64,000 nt of DNA from NCBI RefSeq assembly GCF_024137025.1, contig NZ_JAMYJR010000006.1:41338-105337 (forward strand), written 5' to 3'. The position numbers and the translations under genes are program-made. Origin of the DNA: Paractinoplanes aksuensis. GTDB lineage: Bacteria > Actinomycetota > Actinomycetes > Mycobacteriales > Micromonosporaceae. This document shows, piece after piece, positions 41,183 to 49,502 of the stretch. Under the pieces are notes generated by a model that saw nothing but the letters and a program-made list of their open reading frames with translations, was not told the origin of the DNA and ran no database searches. Each line of letters starts with the position of its first letter. Positions within the stretch are counted from its first letter, which is position 1.

Positions 41183-42739
41183 CTAGGACGCGTACGTTTC
41201 GAATTCGGCGATGCGCGGCGCCGCGCCGGCGCCGGTGATCTCGAAGGTGACCTTCTTCAGGGAGGTCGCCGTGAAGCTGATGACGCCGGAGCCGCTGCCG
41301 GTCTTGAGCACTGCGCCGGTGTCGGCGTTGAGGACCCGGTAGGCGCTGATCGAGCCGCCGCCGGAGGACTCGCGGATGTTGATGCGGCCGACCGTGGTGG
41401 CGGCGCTCCACTTGATGGAGATGGAACCGGTCGCGCTGCTCGGCGACCAGTAGGTGCTGAGGCTGCCGTCCTTGACGTTGCCGTAGCTCGTACCGCTGGC
41501 CTTGCTCGAACCGTCAGCGCCGCCGGACAGGCTCAGGTTCGTGCCGCTGGGCGTGGTCGGCGGGGGCGTGGTCGGGTTGGGTGTGGTCGGGTTGGGCGTC
41601 GTGGGGTTCGGCGTGGTCGGCTGCGGGCCGGTCGTCGAGCAACTACCGGTCGACGTACGAATGCCGGTGTTGGCGCCCGCGGTCTGCCGCACCACGTCCG
41701 GGGTGCAGGAGCCACCGTCCAGACGGTACGAGTAGGGGACGCTGACGCTGGTGGTCGAGGTCAGGTTCGGGCCGGCCGGCTTGTTGTCGCTGCCGGGGCT
41801 CGACCAGGTCACGTTGTCGAGCACGTTGCCCGCGACCTGCCAGTAGCCGGCCGCGTCGGTGTAGAACGTGCCGAGCACGTCCTTGGAGTCCTCGAAATAG
41901 TTGTTCTCGACCTTGGCCCGGGCACCGGCGCGCGAGTTGATGCCCGACTCGTGCAGTTGGTAGTAGTAGTTGTTGTAGATGTGCGCGATACCGCCGCGCA
42001 GCAACGGCGTACGGGAATCGATGTTCTCGTAGCGGTTGTGGTGGAACGTGACGAAGCCGTTGCTCGTGTCGCTCTCGCTCGAGCCGATGAGCCCGCCGCG
42101 GCCCGAGTTCCGCAGGATGCTGTACGACAAGGTGACGTACTGCGTGTTGTCCTTCATGTCGAACAGGCCGTCGTAACCCTCCGACTCGCCGCCGCTCGCC
42201 TCGAGCGTCACGTGGTCGACCCAGACGTTGCGGACCGTGCTCTCCATGCCGATGGCGTCACCGCCGTTGGAGGTGGGGGAGCCCGACTTCTTGACGTTCC
42301 GCACTGTCACGTTCTGGATGATGATGTTGCTCGAGTCCCGGATGTGGATGCCGAGCTGGTCGAAGACCGCGCCGCTGCCGACCCCGATGATCGTGACGTT
42401 GCTGATCTCCTTGAGCTCGATCTTGTCGGCCGCCGTGTTGCAGCTGTTGCCCGACACCTTGGTCGTGTTTCCGTGGTTGATCGTGCCGGAGACCTCGATC
42501 GTGATCGGGGTACTGCTGCTGGCCCGCCCGCAGAGGGCCTGGTGGATCTGGGTGCCGGTGGTGGCTCGTACGGTGGATCCGCCGTTGCCGCCGGTCGTGC
42601 CGCCGTTGCTGCTGGCGTACCCGTCGGCCGTGCCGACCGCGGCCGCGCTGGCCTGGTGGAGTGGTAGCGCGATGACGATGGCCGCGCCGGCGGCTCCCGT
42701 CGCCAGCGCCGCCAGGGCACGTTTGGCTGTCCGTCTCAT
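41183..42739 (-). CDS. secreted pectate lyase with C-terminal carbohydrate-binding domain
   Basis: Protein of 518 residues. Signal peptide about 1-33. Residues about 40-360 form a PL1-type parallel beta-helix: SNVTIIGVGSGAVFDQLGIH, IIIQNVTVRNV, VRNVWVDHVTLEAS (the vWiDH block), YDGLFDMKDNTQYVTLSYS and GINSRAGARAKVENNYF with the catalytic Arg. A TTPNP-repeat linker (about 375-400) leads to a discoidin-like domain of about 120 residues (NVKDGSLSTYWSPSSATGSI). It cleaves polygalacturonate by beta-elimination, Ca-dependent. GGAGCG precedes the ATG. Two LacI-type operators lie upstream. Confidence 0.92.
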   Translation of the reverse strand: MRRTAKRALAALATGAAGAAIVIALPLHQASAAAVGTADGYASSNGGTTGGNGGSTVRATTGTQIHQALCGRASSSTPITIEVSGTINHGNTTKVSGNSCNTAADKIELKEISNVTIIGVGSGAVFDQLGIHIRDSSNIIIQNVTVRNVKKSGSPTSNGGDAIGMESTVRNVWVDHVTLEASGGESEGYDGLFDMKDNTQYVTLSYSILRNSGRGGLIGSSESDTSNGFVTFHHNRYENIDSRTPLLRGGIAHIYNNYYYQLHESGINSRAGARAKVENNYFEDSKDVLGTFYTDAAGYWQVAGNVLDNVTWSSPGSDNKPAGPNLTSTTSVSVPYSYRLDGGSCTPDVVRQTAGANTGIRTSTGSCSTTGPQPTTPNPTTPNPTTPNPTTPPPTTPSGTNLSLSGGADGSSKASGTSYGNVKDGSLSTYWSPSSATGSISIKWSAATTVGRINIRESSGGGSISAYRVLNADTGAVLKTGSGSGVISFTATSLKKVTFEITGAGAAPRIAEFETYAS

Positions 42740-42846
42740 GGGTTCGCTCCTTGTCGCATACCGGGCTCTGCCAGTACGAACCGTTCCCCCAGGGTCCGCG
42801 ACCGTCCGGGCCGCAGACCAGCCACCCACGCGGCGATTCGTATGCA

Positions 42847-42905
42847 GGAAAGCGCTTACCTCTGCGAGGATAGAAAGGCGTGAATACCGAATGCAAGCGT
42901 TTGCA
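42847..42905 (-). promoter_or_regulatory. two LacI-type operators upstream of pectate lyase
   Basis: TGCAAGCGTTTGCA (42892-42905) has the LacI shape TGCAANCGNTTGCA with a CG centre. AAGCGCTT inside GGAAAGCGCTTACC (42847-42860) is a second. They lie about 108-166 bases upstream of the start. No LacI gene is in the window, so control is in trans. Confidence 0.6.
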
Positions 42906-42968
42906 GTGTTTGCATCGCATGGCCTGGCGCTGAGCGGGTATCAGCGCTGGTAGACGAAGGAGGCTGAC

Positions 42969-43148
42969 ATGAGTTCCCGCCAATCGAACGAGCAGCCCGA
43001 TTTCGAACGCCCGATCGACCTCACCGATCTGCCCGAGCGCGGCGAGAAGCCCCAGCCCGGGCGGATTCCCGAGCACCACCCGGACGACTCCGGCCTGCCC
43101 GGCGACGTCCCCGGCCCCAGCGGCCCCGACACGCCACGCCGCGAGTAA
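42969..43148 (+). CDS. 59-residue acidic, proline-rich small protein
   Basis: Small frame starting MSSRQSNEQPDFERPIDLTD and ending SGPDTPRRE. The ribosome binding site is ideal: AAGGAGG (42957-42963), five bases before ATG. Rich in Pro, Asp and Glu, without hydrophobic core, so probably disordered. It stands alone, divergent from pectate lyase. No family recognised; similar short disordered proteins are common and unnamed in actinomycetes. Confidence 0.7.
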   Translation: MSSRQSNEQPDFERPIDLTDLPERGEKPQPGRIPEHHPDDSGLPGDVPGPSGPDTPRRE

Positions 43149-43230
43149 CGCCTGCTGACCCGCAGTTTCCCGGCATCCCGCACCCCGAGTGGCGCGGGAT
43201 GCCGCTGCGCGTCCGACCGCCTTATGGCCC

Positions 43231-43404
43231 GTTGTCCGACGATCGCACCGCCGGTTGTCTGACAATCACGCAGTCCGTTTGTCTGACGATCGCACCGCCC
43301 GCTGCCGCCGCCGCTGCGCTGCCCGAGCCGCTGCCCCTTTGTCTGACGATCGTGCAGCCTGCTTGTCTGACGGTCATGTCGCCGGGTGTCTGGCGGGCAT
43401 GCCA
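43231..43404. repeat. degenerate 24-bp direct repeats around TTGTCTGACGATCG
   Basis: Units start at 43232, 43255, 43279, 43339, 43363 and about 43386; steps are 23, 24, 60, 24 and 23-24. Core TTGTCTGACGATCG with the next bases (C/T)(A/G)C(A/C)(G/C)(C/T)C. The 60-base gap holds a CCGCCGCTGC-type low-complexity insert. Located between the small protein and the radical SAM gene 3' end. Confidence 0.75.
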
Positions 43405-43413
43405 CCCGTGGGG

Positions 43414-44655
43414 CTACGTCCAGTACAGGATCCGGCACGCCGGCAGTTGGGCCGCGATCTCGTGCTCGAACCAGCCGCGCAGCTCGGCCATGATGCCGGC
43501 CGGGTAGACGTACTTCACGGCGCCGAACTTGCCGTGCTTGCGGGTGCGGGATTCCTCGTCCATCTCGAGCCGGGTGCGGGGGTACCAGCCGAGCAGCACC
43601 TCTTTGCTGCCCGGGGTGAAGCGATGCGTGATCAACTCGGCCGTCAGATCCAGATCGGGCACGCCGTCGACCGCGGCCGCCACCGCAGCGAGCAGCTCGC
43701 CGTAGTGGTCGCGCCAATTGTCGACCGTCATGATGGGCGCGATCGTCAGGCCGACCGGATACCCGCCGAGCGCCAGCTTCCGCAGGGCCGCCAGGCGCTC
43801 GGCCAGGGGACTCGTGCCACCCTCCATCCGGGTGGTGACCGGCAGGCAGTTGACGCTGAACCGCACCCGCGTGCGCCCGTTGTGTGACAGTCCGACAAAG
43901 CCGTCCACGTCGCCGAACTTGGTCGTCCAGCGCAGCTGCACGGGCGCGTCCCAGGCCCCGAAATGCTCGACCGCCCGGCGCCAGCTGCCGGTCAGATGCT
44001 CCAGCGCGAGCGGATCGGTGTAGCAGGACGCCTCGAACGTTGTGCCCTCGTCGCGTCGGGCGACACGGCGGGACGTGATGGTCCCCTTCCCTTCGTACGC
44101 GGAAAGGTTGTCGAGAATGTCGTCGAGGTCGGCGTACACGCGGGTGACCGGCGGGCCCGACAACGAGCCGGCTAGATAGCAGTACTGGCAGTGCGCGGGG
44201 CAGCCCTCGGCCAGGTCGAAACGCCAGTCCGCGCTGGGTGCAATCGGTTGCAGCCGGCGGCGCGACGGCGGGCTGACCACGATCGCCAGCGTCGACTTGG
44301 CCCGCGCGTACGTCTGGCGGTCGTTCTCGCCCCGGACCCCGGTCAGCCGGGCTGACGGAAGCCGTTCGACCTCGATCCCGTAGGCCTCGATCCGCGCCAT
44401 GATGCGGCGGCCGTGCGGATGGTCGTACGCGGGCGGGGTGGCCACGACCCGCTTCGGGAACCACTGCCGGGCCGGCCGGGCGGGCGGCGCGACATCGCTC
44501 AGATCGTGCGTGGGCACGCGCTCGCCGCTGGCGCTGTGCGGCGCGGCCGGGTCGTCGAGCGCGAGGGGCAGATCCAGGTCGGTCACCCTCGCCCAGTACC
44601 CCAGCCAGCGCGGATGTACCGTGGCACCCGAACCGGTAGTCGGTTTGGCGTCCAC
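43414..44655 (-). CDS. spore-photoproduct-lyase-family radical SAM protein
   Basis: Radical SAM protein of about 413 residues. Cluster motif Cx3Cx2C in LAEGCPAHCQYCYLAGSL, followed by TTFEASCYTDPLALEHLTGS, APVQLRWTTKFGDVDG and ELITHRFTPGSKEVLLGWYP. This matches the SPL family, which repairs spore photoproduct in Bacillus; the actinomycete members are of unproved function. The start is uncertain: GTG at 44655 follows GAGGG by eight bases; in-frame GTGs at 44775, 44586 and 44517 are alternatives, and the conserved part only starts near ARQWFPKRVV. Confidence 0.85.
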   Translation of the reverse strand: MDAKPTTGSGATVHPRWLGYWARVTDLDLPLALDDPAAPHSASGERVPTHDLSDVAPPARPARQWFPKRVVATPPAYDHPHGRRIMARIEAYGIEVERLPSARLTGVRGENDRQTYARAKSTLAIVVSPPSRRRLQPIAPSADWRFDLAEGCPAHCQYCYLAGSLSGPPVTRVYADLDDILDNLSAYEGKGTITSRRVARRDEGTTFEASCYTDPLALEHLTGSWRRAVEHFGAWDAPVQLRWTTKFGDVDGFVGLSHNGRTRVRFSVNCLPVTTRMEGGTSPLAERLAALRKLALGGYPVGLTIAPIMTVDNWRDHYGELLAAVAAAVDGVPDLDLTAELITHRFTPGSKEVLLGWYPRTRLEMDEESRTRKHGKFGAVKYVYPAGIMAELRGWFEHEIAAQLPACRILYWT

Positions 44656-45034
44656 CGCGACTGCCCTCGCCCCGGCTTGCGGACGTCTTCGCCCGGCCCG
44701 CGCCCGGCCGGGCAAACGCCGACCGGTAGTCAACGTGTCGCGGCCGGCGCGATTGTCGTTCGGTTGCTGGCCCACTGCGGCTGGCAGTGGTCTGTCGCGG
44801 ATGACCGCAGCAACCGGCCGGTGGCCGGTTGCTGCGGTAGGTAGCGGCTGTTGCGTTGCGGCTGGTGGTCGGTTGCTGCGGCAAAATGGCCGCCGACGCG
44901 CTGCGACCGGTGGCTGGCGGATATTGTCGGCCGGGCCGATGGAAAGACAACAACCGGTCGATGCGGCCGGGAATCCGGCCGAGCATCGAGTGGAGCCCGG
45001 TCATGCGGGTTCAGACCGAAGGAGCGGAGAAGCG
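44656..45034. other. 379-base divergent intergenic region with 15-bp hairpin
   Basis: CCGCAGCAACCGGCC (44805-44819) pairs exactly with GGCCGGTTGCTGCGG (44823-44837) over a three-base loop. The motif CGGTTGCTG recurs near 44761 and 44870, so the region is a small family of CGGTTGCTGCGG repeats. No gene is seen. The ribosome binding site of glutathione peroxidase closes it. Confidence 0.6.
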
Positions 45035-45514
45035 ATGACGGCGATCCAGGACATTCCGCTGACGACCATTTCCGGTGGGACGAGCTCGCTCGGCGACTAC
45101 GCCGGGCAGGTGCTGCTGGTGGCGAACGTCGCGTCCAAGTGCGGTCTCACCCCGCAGTACGACGGGCTCGAGAAGCTGCACGAGCAGTACCGTGACCAGG
45201 GCTTCTCCGTCCTCGGCTTCCCGGCCAACGACTTCGCCGGCCAGGAGCCGGGCCGCGACGACGAGATCGCCGAGTTCTGCCGCAGCACGTACGGCGTCGA
45301 GTTCCCGATGTTCTCGAAGATCGCCGTCCTCGGTCCCGACCGCCACCCGCTCTACGCCACCCTCGGCGGTGACCAGGACGTGCAGTGGAACTTCGAGAAG
45401 TTCCTGATTTCCCGTACGGGCGAGGTCGCGGGTCGCTTCGCGCCGGGTGTCACGCCCGACGACGCCCAGCTGGTGAGCGCGATCGAGCAGGAACTCAAAG
45501 CGACCCGGCCCTGA
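45035..45514 (+). CDS. glutathione peroxidase-family thiol peroxidase
   Basis: Peroxidase of 159 residues. Catalytic Cys36 in NVASKCGLTPQY (Cys form, not selenocysteine), Gln70 in FPANDFAGQEPG and Trp118 in WNFEKFLISR complete the active site. Cys82 in EFCRSTYG is the likely resolving residue, so thioredoxin is the probable reductant because actinomycetes lack glutathione. GGAG precedes the ATG; longer in-frame starts are rejected because the fold begins here. Confidence 0.92.
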   Translation: MTAIQDIPLTTISGGTSSLGDYAGQVLLVANVASKCGLTPQYDGLEKLHEQYRDQGFSVLGFPANDFAGQEPGRDDEIAEFCRSTYGVEFPMFSKIAVLGPDRHPLYATLGGDQDVQWNFEKFLISRTGEVAGRFAPGVTPDDAQLVSAIEQELKATRP

Positions 45515-45579
45515 CGCCTGTTCATGATCGAGGTACGAACGGACCGCCGTTCTGAGACAGGCCGCAGCCGCCCGGGGTC

Positions 45580-46494
45580 ATGATCTCGGCGCTGTCCGGC
45601 TTCGCTGTCATCGGCGTGATCGTGCTGGTCGGTTGGATTGTCGGACGGTCGGACGTGCTGCCCGCCGAGACGCAGGCGGTGGGCGGGCGGCTCGCGTTCG
45701 TGGTGCTGACGCCCTGCCTGATCTTCAGCGGGGCCGCCGCCTCCGATCCGGGGGCGCTGCTCTCACGACCGCTGATCGTGTCGACGGCGGCGGCCCTGCT
45801 CTGTTTCGGGCTGCACGCGTTGACGACCCGGGGCCGCGACACCGGTACGCGCATCGTGGGGGCGCTGGCCGCCGGGTATACCAATGCCACGTACATCGGG
45901 GTGCCGGTCGCGACCTATGTGCTGCGCGACACCGCGTTGGTCGTGCCCATCGTCCTGCTGCAGTTGCTGATCATCACGCCGGTCGCGCTGACGGTTCTGC
46001 AGTTCGTCACCACCGGTCACGCGTCCTGGCGTACGTCGCTGACTGCTCCCTTCCGCGTGCCACTGACCGTGGCGGTGGCGTTGGGCGTGCTGGTCGCGGT
46101 GACCGGAATCGAGTTGCCGAGCGTGCTGGCCGAGCCGATCACGGCCATCGGCCAGGCCGCCGTACCCGTCGTACTTCTGGTCTTCGGTATGTCGCTCTCG
46201 GGACGCCGGGTGCTCGAGGCCGGCCCCGACCGCCGCCCGATCGTCGCGGCGGTCGTCCTCAAGACCGTGATCATGCCCGCGCTCGCGTTCCTGCTGGCGC
46301 TGGCCCTGCGGCTGCCGCCCGCCCAGGCGTACGCGGTGACGATCATGGCGGCCCTGCCGACCGCCCAGAACATCTTCCTGTACGCCCAGAGCTTCGGCAC
46401 CGCCCAGATCCTCGCCCGCGACGCGATCTTCCTGTCGACGCTGGCCTGCGTGCCCGCGCTGCTGATCATCACCCTGCTGCACACCTTGACTTGA
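45580..46494 (+). CDS. AEC-family transporter
   Basis: Membrane protein of 304 residues with about ten helices. The N-terminal half has FVVLTPCLIFSGAA and GYTNATYIGVPVATYVL, and the C-terminal half GQAAVPVVLLVFGMSLSGRR and MAALPTAQNIFLYAQSFGT; these are the two broken-helix motifs of auxin efflux carrier-type permeases. Substrate unknown, often organic acids. Its stop lies in the promoter of the next gene. Confidence 0.88.
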   Translation: MISALSGFAVIGVIVLVGWIVGRSDVLPAETQAVGGRLAFVVLTPCLIFSGAAASDPGALLSRPLIVSTAAALLCFGLHALTTRGRDTGTRIVGALAAGYTNATYIGVPVATYVLRDTALVVPIVLLQLLIITPVALTVLQFVTTGHASWRTSLTAPFRVPLTVAVALGVLVAVTGIELPSVLAEPITAIGQAAVPVVLLVFGMSLSGRRVLEAGPDRRPIVAAVVLKTVIMPALAFLLALALRLPPAQAYAVTIMAALPTAQNIFLYAQSFGTAQILARDAIFLSTLACVPALLIITLLHTLT

Positions 46495-46516
46495 AGTCAG
46501 CTTCACGTTCTAGGGT
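46487..46516 (+). promoter_or_regulatory. promoter with MerR-like dyad in an 18-base spacer
   Basis: TTGACT (46487-46492), 18-base spacer, TAGGGT (46511-46516). The spacer is covered by the dyad ACTTGAAG-N4-CTTCACGT (arms 7 of 10 in match). TAGGGT is six bases before the GTG. A long spacer with a dyad is the MerR/SoxR arrangement; no such gene is adjacent. Confidence 0.5.
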
Positions 46517-46522
46517 CGTGAG

Positions 46523-47023
46523 GTGCTCCCCAGTGTTCGTACCGGCGTCGCCGATCAGTTCAAGGCGGCGTTCCGCCGTTACCCCACCGGCGTGGCCGTG
46601 ATCACCGCGGCCGGGCCGGTCGGGCTGACCGCGTCCAGCGTGGCCTCGGTGTCGGCCGACCCGCCCGCCCTGTCGTTCTCGGTGATGGCGTCGTCGTCGG
46701 CCCGCGCGATCCTCGAGGCGCCCAGCTTGGTGGTCAACCTGCTCGGCCCCGGCGCCGTGGCCCTGGCCGAGGCGTTCGCGGCCGGTGGCGGCCCCCGATT
46801 CACCCCCGACCAGGGCTGGGACTACCTGCCCACCGGCGAACCGGTGCTGACCACCGCCCTAGCCTCACTGCGCGGCGTACCCCTCGACCGCGTCCCGGTC
46901 GGCACGTCCACCCTGGTCATCCTCCAGATCGACGACGTCCTGCTGGGCCCGCCGACCGGCCACCTCGTCTACCACAACCGCGCCTACATCGAGACCCCCC
47001 ACCATGACCGCGCCGCATCCTGA
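46523..47023 (+). CDS. flavin reductase-like FMN-binding protein
   Basis: Split-barrel flavoprotein of 166 residues. FKAAFRRYPTGVAVITAAGP, GLTASSVASVSADPPALSFS (flavin phosphate loop) and LVVNLLGPG mark the flavin reductase domain used by two-component monooxygenases or Hpa-type systems. GTG start appears leaderless. No oxygenase partner is next to it. The 3' end shares a 26-base direct repeat with the start of the next gene. Confidence 0.88.
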   Translation: MLPSVRTGVADQFKAAFRRYPTGVAVITAAGPVGLTASSVASVSADPPALSFSVMASSSARAILEAPSLVVNLLGPGAVALAEAFAAGGGPRFTPDQGWDYLPTGEPVLTTALASLRGVPLDRVPVGTSTLVILQIDDVLLGPPTGHLVYHNRAYIETPHHDRAAS

Positions 47024-47093
47024 CGGCCGAGTTTCGCGGCCCGGCGACTCCGGCAACGAGTCGCGTCACCATGACCGCGCCGCGTCCTGACGA
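47001..47093 (+). repeat. 26-base direct repeat at a gene junction
   Basis: CACCATGACCGCGCCGC(A/G)TCCTGACG occurs at 47001-47026 and 47068-47093. The first copy encodes the last residues and stop of the flavin reductase, the second the start codon and first residues of the next gene in another frame. Confidence 0.75.
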
Positions 47094-48051
47094 GTGGGAT
47101 CGGGCCTTTCACGCCTACGGCCCGGCGCGGGGTGGCGACGTTCTGCTCGAGGTGCTCCGGCGTGGCGTCGAGGAGGCGCATATCGAGGAGCATCCCGACG
47201 CGATCTGGTGGCAACAGCCATACGTCTTCCTGTGGTCCGCCTTGTACCGCGGCGGACGGATCACCCCGGCCACAGTGCTGGGCCTTCGATACCTGACCGA
47301 AGCCGTGACCGCGGATGACTTCGGCGGCGCTGACCAGTCGTTGCTCCCGGCCGTCCTTTCGTGGCTGCGGGACGTGAGCCGCGCAGCATTGGCGGGCCCC
47401 GATCCGGGCGACCAGCCGGCCGTGTCCGGGGCTGCTTCGGCGGGCGCCGATCTGAACGATGCCCGCCGCGTGGCAGCTCGGCGCGACGAGCCGGCTGTCA
47501 CCGCGTGGCTCGACGAATATCTGCGGACCGAGCGGTCGATCCTCGAATGGACCGATTCCGACGAGCCCGGGCGGATCCTGCTCGCTGCGGCTCGGGTGGA
47601 CTGCGTCGACTTCCTGCCCCACTGCTTCGAAGCCGTTTCGGTGCTGCTCGCCCCGCACCATCCGGACAACGTGCGGGCGGCCGCGGCCAGCGCCGCCGCC
47701 TCGCTGGTCGGACACCCGGAGCTGCGCCGCCACCGCGACGAGATGATCGCCTACCATGCTCGCGAGGCCCGCCACGGAGCACCGCACCACCGGGCTTCGA
47801 TGGTCGTCGGGCTCGGCGAGCTGGGCGGTGTGACACGGCCTTGGCTCGATGACCCCGAATTGGGCGTACGGGTCTGTGCCGCTCTGGCCCCGGGCCTGGC
47901 CGGCGACCCGGCGGCGTTCGAAGTGCTGCGCGACGCCGCACTCGACCTCACGAGGCTGGATCCGCCCTTCGCCGGGAGCATGTACCTGCATCAGCGGCCA
48001 GACCTGGGGCGAGCTGTGACCGAGGCGCTTCGACCCCCCGCTACCCGGTAG
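47071..48051 (+). CDS. HEAT-like repeat protein, unknown
   Basis: Protein of 326 residues, mainly alpha-helical, not assigned to a family. The part from about 195 has repeated helix pairs of HEAT type (VRAAAASAAASLVGHPEL, HRASMVVGLGELGGVTRPWL, LGVRVCAALAPGLAGDPAAF). It starts MTAPRPDEW and has no signal or membrane segment. Probably a protein-binding scaffold. ATG without a clear Shine-Dalgarno. Confidence 0.7.
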   Translation: MTAPRPDEWDRAFHAYGPARGGDVLLEVLRRGVEEAHIEEHPDAIWWQQPYVFLWSALYRGGRITPATVLGLRYLTEAVTADDFGGADQSLLPAVLSWLRDVSRAALAGPDPGDQPAVSGAASAGADLNDARRVAARRDEPAVTAWLDEYLRTERSILEWTDSDEPGRILLAAARVDCVDFLPHCFEAVSVLLAPHHPDNVRAAAASAAASLVGHPELRRHRDEMIAYHAREARHGAPHHRASMVVGLGELGGVTRPWLDDPELGVRVCAALAPGLAGDPAAFEVLRDAALDLTRLDPPFAGSMYLHQRPDLGRAVTEALRPPATR

Positions 48052-48205
48052 CCGGACGGCCGGCGCCGACCGCCTCGAATCGGCAAGCTGGCTGCTTGAT
48101 GCAGTGCCGGACCGCACCGCCAAAGCGCGCTGATGGCCGGATCCCGCGTTCCGCGTGCGAGACTGATCGCTCGGCCCAGCCGGCGTTTCGAGAGCGGGAG
48201 GCGTC

Positions 48206-48646
48206 ATGTCGTTCACCGATGAAGAGGTCGCCTACCTGCGATCCCAGCCTTTGGCACGGTTGGCGACCGCCGGGCCGGAGGGTCAACCCGACGTCATGCC
48301 GGTCGCGTTCGAGTTCGACGGGACGGTCTTCTGGGTCGGCGGATCGGGTGAAGCCGTCCTGACGACCCGTAAGTTCGTCAACGTCCGATCCGGCCGGCCC
48401 CGGGTCGCGCTGGTCGTCGACGACATGGTGTCGTTCGATCCGTTCATCGCCCGGGGGATCCGCGTGTACGGCGACGCCGACGGCCCGGTCGAGCGGGTCG
48501 GCCTGATCGGCCCCGGACTCTTCCTGCGCATCACGCCCCGGATCTCATGGAGCTGGAACATGGCCGGCGAACCGGTCGGCGCCACCTGGTACGAGGCGCG
48601 GCGGGCCGAACACCGCGGCAGGCCGGACCAACCGGCAACTTCGTAG
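48206..48646 (+). CDS. PPOX-class flavin/F420-dependent oxidoreductase
   Basis: Split-beta-barrel protein of 146 residues. FTDEEVAYLRSQPLARLATA, GQPDVMPVAFEFDGTVFWVG and TTRKFVNVRSGRPRVALVVDD are the pattern of the PPOX-class F420 or FMN-binding family of actinomycetes. Cofactor choice cannot be read from sequence by eye. GGGAGG precedes the ATG. Substrate unknown. After it, 48647-48918 holds no recognisable gene. Confidence 0.85.
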   Translation: MSFTDEEVAYLRSQPLARLATAGPEGQPDVMPVAFEFDGTVFWVGGSGEAVLTTRKFVNVRSGRPRVALVVDDMVSFDPFIARGIRVYGDADGPVERVGLIGPGLFLRITPRISWSWNMAGEPVGATWYEARRAEHRGRPDQPATS

Positions 48647-48918
48647 CGAAGTGGCCGCGACGGCCCGCCTTTTCTCACCTGGCTCGGCATCTATCCGGAC
48701 GACCGGATGCTGTGGCAACGCTCCTGCACGCCGGGCTCACCGACGGGGTCGTCGACGGCCCAGCGGCGTCAGGGGATGGCACGAGTCTCATCGAGACGAG
48801 TTCGGTGGAGCCGGCCCGGCGCGAACAGGGGTCTGGTGACAAATCCACCGCGAAGCTGCGCACGTACACCTCGGTGATGCGCCGCGCAGGTCACCCCGAT
48901 CCTGGCCCACACCGCACC

Positions 48919-49464
48919 TCAGCCCGGCGAAGTCTCGACCCTGTCCGGGCTCGGCGTGCCAGTGCGCCACCAACGGCGTGAGGCGACGGCGGCCAGGACG
49001 GCGCCGCCGGCATTGAGCAATACGTCGTCCACCGACGAGACCCGGTCCAGGCGCAGGACGTACTGCGCGGTCTCGACCAGGATCGAGCCGGTCGTGGCCA
49101 GAGCCAGAATGCGCGGCAGCGACGCCAGCCACGCGAACCGGATCGGGGCGAAGAAGCCCAGGGCCGCGAACACGAGCAGGTTGCCGACGATCTGCACCGT
49201 CGCCGTGAACGGGCCGGCCGCGACCACCTCGACCAGGTCGTGCAGCGGCACCAGGTTGACCCGCCGCCGATCACCGTTCGATCCGCCGTTCGGCAGCAGG
49301 ATCATCCAGACCCAGGGCACTGTGCCGTAGACGATGCCCACTTCGCCCAGTGACCGCCGCCACCTCAGAGGATCGTTCCGACGGCTGGCGAGAATCCATA
49401 CCGTCAGTACGGCCAACGGCAGGGCGGCCAGCGTGATGACGACGACGTCGCGGATCGTGAGCAT
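48919..49464 (-). CDS. VanZ-like family membrane protein
   Basis: Membrane protein of 181 residues with about five helices. VNLVPLHDLVEVV followed by IVGNLLVFAALGFFAPIRF, then SILVETAQYVLRLDRVSSVDDVLLNAGGAV (read in parts) match VanZ (NxxGNxxxFxPxGF, ExxQ, R.xDxxDxxxNxxG). VanZ-type proteins alter teicoplanin susceptibility in some bacteria; no van genes are near, so resistance is not implied. Confidence 0.88.
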   Translation of the reverse strand: MLTIRDVVVITLAALPLAVLTVWILASRRNDPLRWRRSLGEVGIVYGTVPWVWMILLPNGGSNGDRRRVNLVPLHDLVEVVAAGPFTATVQIVGNLLVFAALGFFAPIRFAWLASLPRILALATTGSILVETAQYVLRLDRVSSVDDVLLNAGGAVLAAVASRRWWRTGTPSPDRVETSPG

Positions 49465-49502
49465 GTGGACGTCATGCTAGCCCGGACCGTCATGCTGGGA
49501 GC

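Noticed and set aside
41168..42667. 499-codon frame opposite pectate lyase
   Set aside because: Val/Asp/Arg-rich antisense shadow of the lyase gene.
43231..43404. CRISPR array
   Set aside because: Repeats are degenerate, gaps are only about 10 bases and no cas genes are present.
48651..48918. Gene between the PPOX protein and VanZ-like gene
   Set aside because: Short frames only. A phrase TWLGIYPDDRMLWQR in one frame looks gene-like but has no start, no extension and no family that I can name.
48919..49464. Glycopeptide resistance locus
   Set aside because: A VanZ-like protein alone, without vanHAX or vanRS, does not indicate resistance.
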